64,000 nt of DNA from Dreissena polymorpha (lineage: Eukaryota; Mollusca; Bivalvia; Myida; Dreissenidae): the NCBI RefSeq assembly GCF_020536995.1, contig NC_068359.1, forward strand, positions 103,655,810-103,719,809, in the 5' to 3' direction. The notes under the pieces are model-generated. The model saw only the letters and a program-made list of their open reading frames with translations. It ran no database searches and was not told where the DNA came from. Of this stretch, positions 38,501 through 48,990 are shown piece after piece. A program made the position numbers and the translations under genes. Within the stretch, counting starts at the first letter, position 1. Each line of letters begins with the position of its first letter.

Positions 38501-41500
38501 TAAAACATATATACTAAGCAATGCACTTAATATTCAACATAAATACAAAGCACATTGTTAATTTTATTAGCTCGGCGTTTTCGGAGAAAACCCGAGGTAT
38601 TGTCATAGCGTGTCGTGTCGTCCGCCGTCCGCCGTCCGCCGTCCGCGTCGTGCTAAAACCTTAACATTGGCTCTAAAATCAAAGTGCTTCCACATACAAC
38701 TTTGAAACTTCATATGTAGATGCACCTTGATGAGTTCTACACGCCACACCCATTTTGGGGTCACTAGGTCAAAGGTCAAGGTCGCTGTGCCCCCCAAAAA
38801 AAACCTTAATATTTACAAATGCGTGAAACGGGATACATTCATAGCAGTGTTAAGGCCACAACAAAATGATTAAATGTTTGTCAAATTTGCAGCACCTAAA
38901 CATCTTAAAACGGAATGAAAATATGTTTAGTTTTATTTTCCGCGCACATATTCGTTTTAATGATTTTGTTTAGTTTAGCCTACTTTTTTTACAACATAGA
39001 CTGTTAAAACGTTTTGCATTATAAGATTGGTTTATGGTAAAAAAAAATGGCGGCGTTCGTTTGTCTAGTCGTGTCGACCAAAGACACACATGAAAATCCG
39101 GTGGCAAGCAGTATTCGCATCACAGATAATTTTAACTATTTATTTTTCTCAGCCGCATCTACATCATGATGTTAAATGTCGCCGGGATGCGTCCGTTTGG
39201 TAAAAATCTGTAATAAACTTGGTGCTATCGATACAATAAAAATATCAAGCATTAACATGCAACTGAGTGTCGCCGTTGAACTGAAAAAAAAACTTAAAAA
39301 GTCGAGTATACTTTTAATTCTACACGCCCCCATCCACTAGTTCAAAGTGTGACCCCAATGCGTTCAAAGTGTTGATCGTTAAGTCGAAGGTGTACATTAT
39401 GCCCAAAAACATGAAGTTAACATAAGTCATGTAAGTGCGAAAGTAAAGAAACTTTCTGGACCTCAATACCTTTACTGGGATTTGATTGAAATTAAATAAA
39501 ATTATTAATAATAAAAATTCACTACCAATTTCTTATTGTTCTTTCGTTAGGAAGTTTTGGGTTTTTTTACTTAACAAAACTTAAACTTCTCATTTCTAAT
39601 TTTAACATTGCTGAACTAACAAAAGTAATGCATTCGATAATTGTTTAATACTATAACCTATGATATTGAGAACTAGTACAGATTCAAGATTATTATTATG
39701 CTTGATGTTTATTGTATTATTTATTTGTGTATGTCATTTAACTTTCATAGACACAAGACTGGGCTTTGTAACTTTGAAAGTGAAAACTACAGTGTACCAT
39801 GTTAACATTTAGTAGTCATCACCTGGTATGAATAATCAGAACAACTGTTGGAGAATATGTTGTTTTCTTTCAAAAAACACATTTATTACTACGTAATCGT
39901 CTTGTGCTGGTATTTGGCAGATATGGTGCATTTATTGGGCAAAAAAATATCAATTTCCATAGACAATATAATAATATTATGTATTTTTATGTTTCGCTTT
40001 TCACTCGCCTTAGATTTTTTTTATTAATTTATTTTTACTTCGCAAGCCCACTAGATTAATTTATAATAAAAAAAAAATAGTTTTTTTTTTTTGGGGGGGG
40101 GGGGGGCTTAAATCCGCAGAACAAGTCTTCAATTTGTTGTGGCCTAAATGATCAATCATGACAAAAGGTGAGTACCATCACATGTAAATAGAGCAGAGTG
40201 GATACAATAATAAGAAAGAAGTCATACGCCAATATCTATATGCCATTTGTCTGCAAAGTTTGGCGGGTATATCGTTAGAGAAACGATATCTCTGCACACA
40301 ATCTTAAAATAGTGGGACATCGTTGTAGTTTAGGAGCATTGAGCGATTCATGAAGGAATATCATATCTCATTGGATTATTCTTTCAGTGATAATCAATAG
40401 AATCGTGTACCCGTATTACAGCCAAGATCTCTACATCAACGGATGACAATAAAAAATATAAAAAAGACAATGACACTATAAAGATGGAACACAACTCACA
40501 CAAAAGAGGTATTCTCAAACTACGTGAGTGATCAACCAGAAGATTATGGCGGAGAGCCCATCGACCCAAACTAGAATTCAAGCGAGTATATAAGAAGCGA
40601 CCACCATCTACCCTCAACAAACTATGCCCTCCTAATTTATCAATCCAATACCCATGGAATCAGAACTATATATCTTCACCGACAAAACCACCACCATCAG
40701 CGACCGACATCATTCAAGGTATCAAGTTTAAAGTAACATATTTCACAAAATTGGATATACTTGAACAACTTGTTGACAGAATAAACGAGCGAGTCGACAA
40801 AAATGGAAAGTGAATCTAAAACGAGCAACAAACAAATCAACGACATCGTAAACGCCATGACTTTTACCAACAGCGGAATAAACAATTAAAAACAAAACGT
40901 AAATGATACTAATTCGAGTGTAAAAGTTCTTTCTGACCAATGTTTGCACATAACAGCAATCTTAGCAGAAATAAAACAATCTAAACAAGCGAATTGAACG
41001 CAAAGACAGACGGCCTTCTAAGAAGAAGCACGCGAGAAAACTTGATGTATATGTCCTCAGTAAGCACACGATTTCCCACCAGACAACAGTTATAGAGCAC
41101 AAACATTCTTTATAATTATGTGACCTTGCATGATAATCCACAAAACACGTGTGTGAAGTTTCAATTGAATATGTGTAGTAAACGCAGAGATATGTTCTCG
41201 TTGCACATAATTTAAAGCAGTTAAAAAGTTGACGTATGCTAATGTATCAGTAAAGAGGTAATTGAATATTTTACTTTCATGTCCTGATGTGCGTGTTATT
41301 TTAACAAAATAAATGGTAGTTAACTAACTTTTGTCTTCATATTCGTCCGTTGTAAACATCATCGTTTTATAAGAAAATAACAGTTTGTTAGCAATAATGA
41401 GTAAAAAGAAATTAGCCCACATCGTCCGAATTAATAAACTTCATTTATTTAACGTGTTTTCATTCGGCATTGGTTTAGTAGTATTAGATAGAGAGAACAA

Positions 41501-43511
41501 CATTAAACGTGGTTTGATTAGGAAAGCAAATTGTGCGATTTTATTAAAACACATACAGGTAAATGATGTAAATTCATCTTGAAGTGCCTGAAGTAGTAGT
41601 ACTCGTTGTGTTTCTTCTCGACCGTCAAGTTCCGGTACTGATCCTCGGCAGCTTCTCCAAACGCTACGAAGTCCTTAGTGGGTGAAAGCAGAACAGTCGT
41701 GGGAACCTAAAATGCAACAAAACATCGCGCCCTCTGATGACATATATGGCGTGAATACGAAAAAAACATTAAATTACTAGACCAAAGTTTTGCAGTCTCG
41801 TTAAAATCAAATCCTTAGGTAAAGGATCTGACAACACCGATTTATAGGTAAGGTTCAGATTATCTTTCCATTAAATTGTCAACCAATCAAATACCTTGCT
41901 ATGGAAAGTCGTTTTACTTTTATCTTTACTGCGTGAACATAATTGTATGCCAAAAACGTGAAAGCGACGACTAAATGTGTTACTATAAGGTCGGAACATT
42001 TGGAGAACGTGACCTCGTATGCGACTTAATCAGATCTTATCAGCGGAAAGTGAAGAAGCGTCAGACTGAAAATGATTTTACCGAGATTAGTCTGTGTCCT
42101 GCTTTTGACAAAATGCGTATATCCGTTTATTTTTCGTCATGGCTTTACAATTGAACACTTTCATTTTCTTTGAGCAATATAACACACAAACAATATTAGC
42201 ACCATTACTTTAGACATCACTGAAAATTACTTTAGGCCATTGTGGAAATCACGGGGATTGTGAAGTAGTTTTCTAGAGTAATTTAATTGCCTTGGACTAT
42301 GTCGTTCTTTAAATGATACCGATTTATCATGAACACGTGTTTGCGAATGCTATATGTACTCATCTCGGAGAAAAGTTAGACTAATGATAAAAGATCGCAA
42401 GAATGCTAAACCAACGTTCCTTCTTTTTCGTATTGTCATCACCAAATGCATTATTGTGATTTGATATTTATATGAAGCCTTCGAATTTATCTACATTTTC
42501 GTGTGACCGTATACCTATTACTGGCATAGGCATAACCTGTGTCCTGAATTTGTAAATAAAATATATTTTCCATAAATTTGTGGATGAAAAACTATGCCAT
42601 TTAAATTTGACCATGACCAGACCCTGTATACAAGTTATTTTTTTAATTAAAAGTGTCATCTGTCTGGACACTGGATTTGTTAAAGGGGCCTTTTCACGTT
42701 TTGGCAAATTGACAAAATTGAAAAGAGTTGTTTCAGATTCGCAAATTTTCTTTTAGTTATGATATTTGTGAGGAAACAGTAAAACTGAACATTTACCATG
42801 CTCTAATATATCCATTATATGCAACTTTTGACGATTTAAAAACCTGAAAATTATAAAGCGTTGCAACGCGAAACGATTGAATAATTTTGAGAGTTCCGTT
42901 GTTGTCGTTTAATTTTGTTAAACTACGAAGATTGCTTATATAAATTATAATATACGTCCATTATTCATACTTGGCAGGATGGCCGAGCGGTCTATTTAGT
43001 CTTTACTCCAGGACGCCAGGGGTCACTGGTTCAAGCCCTGCTGAGGTTAACTTTTGTTTTGTTTTTTTAATTTAATTCTTGATTTTTTACTGGAGCTTCT
43101 AAGATCCAATGTTTACATTTATCAATATGAAGCACTTAATGACAAACTTCAAAATATGCCAAAATCTGTGAAAAGGCCCCTTTAAGTTCTGTTTTGCATT
43201 TTGTCTGATCCTCATTTGCATAACGCAAAATACTTCATAACAACTTAACTTAAAGCAACTGTTTTTGTCAGGTTTGAAACCGGTATACGGGTTCCATTAC
43301 AAATCCTTAAAAGTGAAAAATAAGCATTCGTTACCTGTTTTTTCACCTCAATATCGTTAGCAGCGATAGGACGGTACTGTGCAGGTCGGAAGTAGTACGC
43401 GTACCCGGTGTTGGTCGTACCAAAGTCAATAGCGGCCACGGCGGATGGCTTCCGGTGCGAACTTTGGCGTGACTTAGCACGTGCACCATCCATTGCCACA
43501 CTTAACGGGTA
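32566..43511 (-). CDS. HSPA12: HSPA12-like heat shock 70 kDa protein 12 family member, eight coding exons
   Basis: HSPA12 proteins are divergent HSP70/actin-fold ATPases, mostly cytosolic, with a weak substrate-binding half. Coding exons (high to low): 43493-43335 (acceptor just before 43511, so a 5'UTR exon lies upstream), 41706-41557, 37598-37509, 37319-37271, 35168-35086, 34238-34082, 33916-33786, 33540-32566. All junctions are GT-AG and the phases join to 597 codons, slightly short of the human paralogues (about 680). Nucleotide-binding motifs are intact: AIDFGTTNTGYAY (about residues 21-33, phosphate 1), WVITVPAIW near 155, DCGGGTVDTT (phosphate 2, near 227) and LLVGGFSES (adenosine). 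The start is the ATG at 43493, though the frame stays open upstream. Bivalves carry many HSPA12 paralogues, so orthology to A or B is not assigned. Splicing is predicted from sequence only. Confidence 0.93.
34769..34905 (+). mobile_element. tRNA-derived SINE in intron 5 of the HSPA12-like gene
   Basis: It shares the head TCGCCGTGGCGTAGTGGATA with the SINE at 22784 but has a decayed B box (AGCTCGACTCTCAC) and a short diverged body. It is older than that copy. No clear target duplication is visible. Confidence 0.75.
35466..35566. repeat. Minisatellite of about 21 bp in intron 4
   Basis: About five imperfect copies of a unit like ATTCGTCATATTTCCGTTGT lie inside an intron of the HSPA12-like gene. 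Confidence 0.8.
35660..36294 (-). repeat. Dispersed repeat, copy 2 of an inverted pair
   Basis: This is the reverse-complement relative of 12886-13513, lying in intron 4 of the HSPA12-like gene. An open minus-strand frame here (36178-36390) overlaps the repeat's end and the adjacent intron sequence. I do not accept it as an exon, since the exons on either side already join in phase. Confidence 0.75.
38563..38797. repeat. Bivalve-type interspersed repeat with a CGTCCGC array
   Basis: It opens with TTAGCTCGGCGTTTTCGGAG, has a short tandem of CCGCCGT/CGTCCGC units (38617-38648), and closes with the block TCACTAGGTCAAAGGTCAAG. I recall similar blocks as common in bivalve intergenic and UTR sequence, but cannot verify that here. 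It lies in intron 2 of the HSPA12-like gene. Confidence 0.6.
38798..40609. other. Middle of HSPA12-like intron 2
   Basis: This is AT-rich intron with a T-run followed by 14 G at 40093-40106. No other gene or bounded repeat was recognised. Confidence 0.5.
40610..41056 (+). pseudogene. Possible LINE ORF1 N-terminal remnant in intron 2
   Basis: Plus-strand frames read TKLDILEQLVDRINERVDKM and, after a shift, further heptad-like Leu/Ile sequence ending RENLMY. A coiled coil followed by an R(D/E)NL(M/I)-type block is typical of LINE ORF1 proteins. Several stops interrupt it. The match is by pattern and modest, and it lies antisense to the host gene. Confidence 0.45.
42680..43185 (+). mobile_element. 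TTAA-flanked MITE carrying a tRNA-like domain (copy B, full length)
   Basis: Perfect 18-bp inverted ends, TTAAAGGGGCCTTTTCAC at 42680-42697 and its complement at 43168-43185, include TTAA at both outer edges, as in piggyBac-type insertion. Subterminal TTTTGGCA/TGCCAAAA continues the inversion. A tRNA-like segment at about 42972-43049 (GGATGGCCGAGCGGTCTA, GGTTCAAGCCC) sits asymmetrically inside and is followed by T-rich DNA. It lies in intron 1 of the HSPA12-like gene. It encodes no protein and would need a transposase in trans. Confidence 0.85.
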
Positions 43512-44406
43512 CTGAAAACAAAACACTAAAGATTTCACAAAAATCGGGTACAACAATGACTAATACAAGTGGTAAAATCAATTGAAAATAAAGATATATA
43601 GTGCTTCCTGCATTGTATTATGTACTTCGAGACAGAAAGATATAATAAGTTAAGTTTTGCAAGAGCAAGAACGTTTTTGATTTCTAAAGAATTCGAGTTA
43701 GTTGTGCACAAAATGATTTGTTAAAGATAATAGACCAATAAGCATTGGCAACACATGTTCTTGGAAACCTTCAAGCTACCACTCACATATGGAAAATGCC
43801 TCTTTAGTGTTTAAATATGGCCTTTTCAGGGTTGTTCACTGTCACTATTGAAATGTCTCCATTTTCAGTTCGTCCATATGCTATAGACAGAATTGTATGA
43901 CCAATTAATTACGTTGACAACTGTTAAACAAATTGTTTTGATATAATTAATGAAGTAAAACAGGAAAGTCGCATGTATACACTGATAAGGACAACAATAA
44001 CTAAAACACGCCTATCGCTGAAACGCCTGACACGTAAATCGTGCAACTACTTAACCACAATACGAGTGGAACACAATATAAAATAACATATCAATATAAA
44101 AGTGCGCCGATGTTGCATCACTGATTTTAAGTGTCCTATGTCAGTCGGTTCGGTTAATTCACTATAAGGTTTACGAAAACAGATCAATAAGTGTTTATGT
44201 GTATCTAGTTTTCTTTTGCATAACCATGAGTGGTTTCCTTATGCAGAGTTCGCCAGTTAATTTCATTTCATCGCGGATCAGAAAGTGTGTAATAATGTTG
44301 CTCGGGTGAATATCTAACCATTTGTAAATCACATTTCGTTTAAACAGAATTTCTATTCTCTTTCAACAGACACAATTAACAAGGGTAACTATTTATATGG
44401 TTTCAC
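43512..44406. other. Upstream region of the HSPA12-like coding exons
   Basis: The untranslated first exon and promoter of the HSPA12-like gene must lie at or beyond this stretch, because a splice acceptor (TTTGTTTTCAG on the minus strand) precedes the start codon. I could not pinpoint a promoter or heat-shock element. Confidence 0.4.
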
Positions 44407-44760
44407 AAACCTAAATTATAAAGCGTTGCAACGCGAAACGATTGAATAATTTGGAGAGTTCTGTTTTTGTCGTTAAATTTTGTGAAACTACGAAGATTGC
44501 TTATATAAGGTATAAAATACTTCACATGTATGTACTCGGCGGAATAGCTCAGTAGGCTAGAGCGTTTTTACTTCAGTACTCTGGCAGGACTCCAGGGGTC
44601 ACTGGTTCGAAACCTGGTCCGGGCAATGTTCTTTTCCTTTTTTTAATTTTATTCTTGATTTTTTACTGGAGCTTTTACGATCCAATGTTTACATTTATCG
44701 ATATAAAGCATTTAATGAATAAGTTAAAAAATGCCAAAATCTGTGAAAAGGCCCCTTTAA
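44407..44760 (+). mobile_element. TTAA-type MITE with a tRNA-like domain (copy C, 5' truncated)
   Basis: It matches the 3' two-thirds of copies A and B, from CTAAATTATAAAGCGTTGCA to the end GTGAAAAGGCCCCTTTAA. The tRNA-like segment (about 44535-44626) has the best-preserved boxes of the three: TAGCTCAGTAGGCTAGAGCG and GGTTCGAAACC. Confidence 0.8.
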
Positions 44761-46470
44761 TCGGCTTTTTCAAACGTTCACGTAATCCAAAATACCCATG
44801 CTATCCATAAATTTCATTCAACGGTTAAAAATATCGGCACAGTCACAAATCTTATGGTAAATAAATATCACCTCGGTTGAGCTTTGATGCTTTAAAACTG
44901 TATATAGATTTTACCTTGCGCTTGTGCCTCAGTTTAATATAGTGATCTTATTTCGATCGATATTCTCATTCATCGCGTGTTTACGACTGATTTAAGAAGG
45001 GTAATGTCCCATACCGAAAGGACAAGATATAATTACATTCTTTACATAACTATGTACTCAGAGGAAAAGCGTCAATCAAGGAATGTGGATGACCATAACA
45101 TTAAAAGCTTATAATTAACGCCTTAAAGGGACACCTGTACAGTTTCTATAAAACTTAATATTAGTCCAATACGAAATTTCTTCATGATTATAAGGATGCA
45201 TGTGTGCAATTTTTACAATACATGTATTGTCTTGAGACAATTCAGAACTCGAAAATGTTTATTTAACACTAGTACAAGAGCACTTATGGTGTCATCATCT
45301 AGTTATACTATGGACGTAAAGCAAAAAAGAATCAACAACAACATATTGCAAAACAATACACTTTATTTTTATTTTTAACATGTTTTCAATAAAGAATCGA
45401 TTCAAAGTTCATGCATGAATAGTGTACACATATTATCAAAATGGCTGCATTAAATAGGTTTTATTCCCTTCTCAGCTGTCATTGTTTTATTGTTTAAGTT
45501 GTCAGCAGGTGTATTAGTTCTCCTTAAACCATAGCTCTACTTTATAGTCAAATACATTTTTTCAGCACACATATTCTTGTTGTCCAGAAAAAAACTACGG
45601 AGGGAAAAAGTGAAGCATGTTGTGCCTCATCGTTTCTGTTGAACCTACCAGTGGTGGCGAAAAAACTGGAAACGTAAGAATGGTCGCGCACATGACTGTG
45701 TCTGCAATCAATCGTATGACGGAGAGTGTCAGCGGTGAGAATGGACTCAAGGAGCTTATTGCAGAGGGCAGACCTGTTGAAATTTTAGTAGATGACAGAG
45801 ATAACACTTAAGTAGCTCATATGAAAAGGTAAATTAGCCTTACACAATAGAAACCTTTTGACAACAATCATGTCGTGAAAAATGTCGGGAAAGAACTGGA
45901 TTCCTTACATCACACCAAGAAAGTGAAAATCAGCAGGACAGTGATTGTGTATATTAGTTTTGTAATGTTGGACTGAAATTGGTTGCATATTCTTTATATT
46001 ATTGTGCAACTTGAAATAAAATGTGTTGGAAACAAAAACTTCTATGTTCAAAGATTGTATGTTCCATCTGCCATTTGTTTTGTGCATATAGGTTTTTTAA
46101 ATGGTTTCTTTAGAGATTGTATTTTTATGTTGTTGTTTTTTCGAAGGATTACGGCATCACTTGTATGTTTGTATATATTATGCATTTATATATAAATACG
46201 CACTAAAAAGTGTTTTTTGTAAATAATTTTTATAAAAATTAGAAAAAAATAGAAAAAATGGGGTTGAAGACTTAAAATGAAAAACGAAATTGTGTGGTAA
46301 TTTTTTTTAAGTTTGTATGCAGAATACCATACCGATAAGAAATATGTGAAGGAAGAACACAAAAGAAAGAAAAATGTACTATTATAAAGCTTATACCAAA
46401 GCGTTGCATTAATTACGAACACAAAGTATACACTTCTTTGTACGCACGAAGCGTCTGCGTCCGGGTCGGG
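44761..46470. other. Intergenic DNA
   Basis: A plus-strand frame at 45617-45811 (ending VEILVDDRDNT) has gene-like composition, but a stop directly precedes its ATG and I know no matching family. It may be a fragment of a gene or a transposon. The rest is AT-rich. Confidence 0.4.
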
Positions 46471-46900
46471 TTGAAGATTTTCGGTAAGCTAGATCTTCAG
46501 AAATGACTGAGGGGTTTCGTTTAAACTGGAACAAAATATTAAACAAAATAGTTCGCGTCTAAACACGAACCCATAGGACTTAATTGTTTATTAATGTGTT
46601 TTCCAAAATATTGTCTCGTTTATGGTATGTGTTCGAGTATACTTTGCGAACCTACTTTGTATGCAGGTACAAGTTTTCGGTAAACTAGTTTCTCTCGAAT
46701 AGCTTTCATTCAAATTTATCCAATCAAAACAAATGTACATTGAAGTAATCCCTTCGGGCACATTTGTACGCCCGTCTACTTTGAATACTTTGGTAAAATA
46801 GGCGGCCTTCTTACATTTAGACATATGAAAAGGTGCAACATTTTCCGTAAACTAGTTTCTAAGGCATGTCTGCAGAGATTTATTGAAATGAACACAATAT
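46471..46900. repeat. Degenerate tandem repeat of about 170-190 bp
   Basis: The block TTTTCGGTAAACTAGTTTCT recurs near 46477, 46671 and 46839, each time followed by related sequence (AGAAATGACTGA, GAATAGCTTTCATT, GCAGAGATTTATTGAAATGA). This indicates three diverged units of a satellite-like repeat. Confidence 0.55.
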
Positions 46901-47100
46901 ATTCCTATAAATGAAACCAATGGTAATTTTAATTTGAACATTTTAAAGTAAACGTATTTTTCTCATTTGAAATGTACTTTTCCAGCTAAACAGAAACATC
47001 AAAATTGTTCAAAGTCCGGTTTCCACTCAATTTATTGTGAGCGAATTAAACCATTATAATAATAAATCATATACAGATACCTTGTATCAAGATCAAGGAT

Positions 47101-47403
47101 TGCATGTTTCATACATTGTATATGGACCAAGCCTGGATTGCATGTTTCATGCATTGTATCTGGACCAAGCCTGGATTGAATGTTTCATACATTGAATCTG
47201 GCCAAGCCTGGATTGCATGTTTCATACATTGTATCCGGACCAAGCCTGGATTGCATGTTACATACATTGTATCCGGACCAAGCCTGGGTTGTATGTTTCA
47301 TACATTGTATCCGGACCAAGCCTGGATTGCATGTTACATACATTGTATCCGGACCAAGCCTGGATTGCATGTTTCATACATCGTATCTGGACTGAGCCTG
47401 AAA
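47101..47403. repeat. 38-bp minisatellite, eight units
   Basis: Eight tandem units with consensus key words CATGTTTCATACATTGTAT and GGACCAAGCCTGGAT. All are 38 bp except the third, which is 37. The last unit is the most diverged. Because 38 is not a multiple of three, each frame reads across all units, which explains the long apparent open frames on both strands. I see no reason to call a gene. Confidence 0.95.
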
Positions 47404-48777
47404 TAGCATATGGATCTTGTGTGTGATCAATGTCAAGTTCGCGTTCAGTAATAATAATACAAATATTCATGCTAAATCACTCGCAAAATTCGTTTGGCTA
47501 AAGTAATGAAATAGTATCGTAACTTATATAAATACATCGCTTGAGATGCGTGAATTCAATGTCACGATAACTTAAATTAGCGAAATGGATTTCGATAATA
47601 ATAAAAGAACGCATTGAGTAATTACAACTACCTTTGGATCGCACATTCTGTTGGTGAGGTAAATATCAAAATCTCTGCTAGTAAATATAGAATAAATCCT
47701 TTCGTGGTAATTAAACTGAATTAATTAATTCTTAATTGTAAGACTTTAATACGGATTGCGCATGGGATGAGTGACATCAAGATCAAAGTCCTGTAACTAA
47801 ATAGAAGACACATGGTTTCGACTTATAACTTTAGTTTCTGGGCTTTCTCTTACTACCGTTCATGAATATACTCTTCTGTCGCCGACAGCCGCCGCTTCGT
47901 CAACTTGGTTATCCTCGAACGCTGTTGTACCGCAAAGTTCCGCCGCCGCACACTCTTGTCTACCACCAACATTCGCATCGCGCACGCTGGGTAACTGTGA
48001 ACTTTCGCTGACGTGTATCGTCCGTTAATATTCGGAACTTCCCCTAAGCTTGATCAACTGCCTATGACCGCAACAGAGCAAGAAAGATTGCGTCCTACTG
48101 TCGTCGAATGCCCTCAATGAGTGCTTCTTACCTTGCAGTGACTTCAGGTCCGCCACTGGTCATTCGTCTTCGTCCAACTAAACCTATCTTCGCAAACCGT
48201 CGCTTGAACCAGAATTTTGGATATTTATTCAAACTTGAGCAGTTTGCACAGACTTCCCAGGTTTATTTAGCCTTCTTTTGATGGTAGTATATTGAATTGG
48301 CAACGTTGTGGGATTCGTTTCAAACGACCGTACATTTTAATCCTAATTTACAGAGTTTCAGCAAGTTTGAAATCCCAACTTGAGCATGCTGCTGCTCGCA
48401 AGATTGATGGATTAAACTAAACTAACAACTGCAAATTATCACTCGGAAATTGATCTAATACGATAGAGATATAGAAAAATTTACAAAAATCGTTCATGCC
48501 AGCATGAAAGCCCTCGTACGAATGCATGGTATAGCTTGAGAACACAGCTTTGAGATTAATTCGTATGTCCACTTACATATTTTGTGTGTGTGTGGGGGGT
48601 GGGGGTGGATTTCCTACAAACCGGTTTGAATGTGTTGAATGAGTGCTTTGCAATTACGGTTCCGAGGCGATTACGCCCATTGTGTTAATGCCCATGCGTT
48701 TGTTATGTACGTGTGTGTCTTGTCAAATGCATTTGTATTGTGCCTCACTGCTACGGTTATTGGTTTCTTGACATATC
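47404..48777. other. Intergenic DNA with a moderately GC-rich patch
   Basis: From about 47870 to 48230 the base composition rises (CCGCCGC, GTCGCCGACAG), but frames are short and unrecognised. The remainder is AT-rich. Confidence 0.4.
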
Positions 48778-48990
48778 TAACTCTTACAGTGCTGGAACCG
48801 AATTTTGAAGGCCTTTGCAAACAGTTTGGATCCAGATGAGACGCCACAGAACGTGGCGTCTCATCAGGATCCAAAAATTTTGCTATTCTGATAGTATTCT
48901 TTAAAAAAAAATCAAAGAAAATGCTAATTTTAGAAATTCAGCAGACGACATTTTTGCAGACGACAAATTTCCCAGCATGCAAAGGGCTAA
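48778..48990. repeat. Bivalve palindromic repeat with a GATGAGACGCCAC hairpin
   Basis: A 23-bp hairpin has arms 48825-48847 and 48853-48875 (TTTGGATCC.GATGAGACGCCAC and complement). It is flanked by GCTGGAACCGAATTTTGAAG on the left and CAGCATGCAAAGGGC on the right. I recall this composite as a high-copy element in bivalve, notably Dreissena, sequence; that memory is unverified here. Confidence 0.75.

Noticed and set aside
45617-45811. Small plus-strand gene ending VEILVDDRDNT
   Set aside because: The composition is gene-like, but a stop lies directly before the ATG, there is no family match and no neighbouring exon; left unannotated.
47104-47470. Repeated open frames on both strands with FHTLYPDQAWIA-like units
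   Set aside because: They arise from the 38-bp minisatellite, which is open in all frames; there is no splice or start context.
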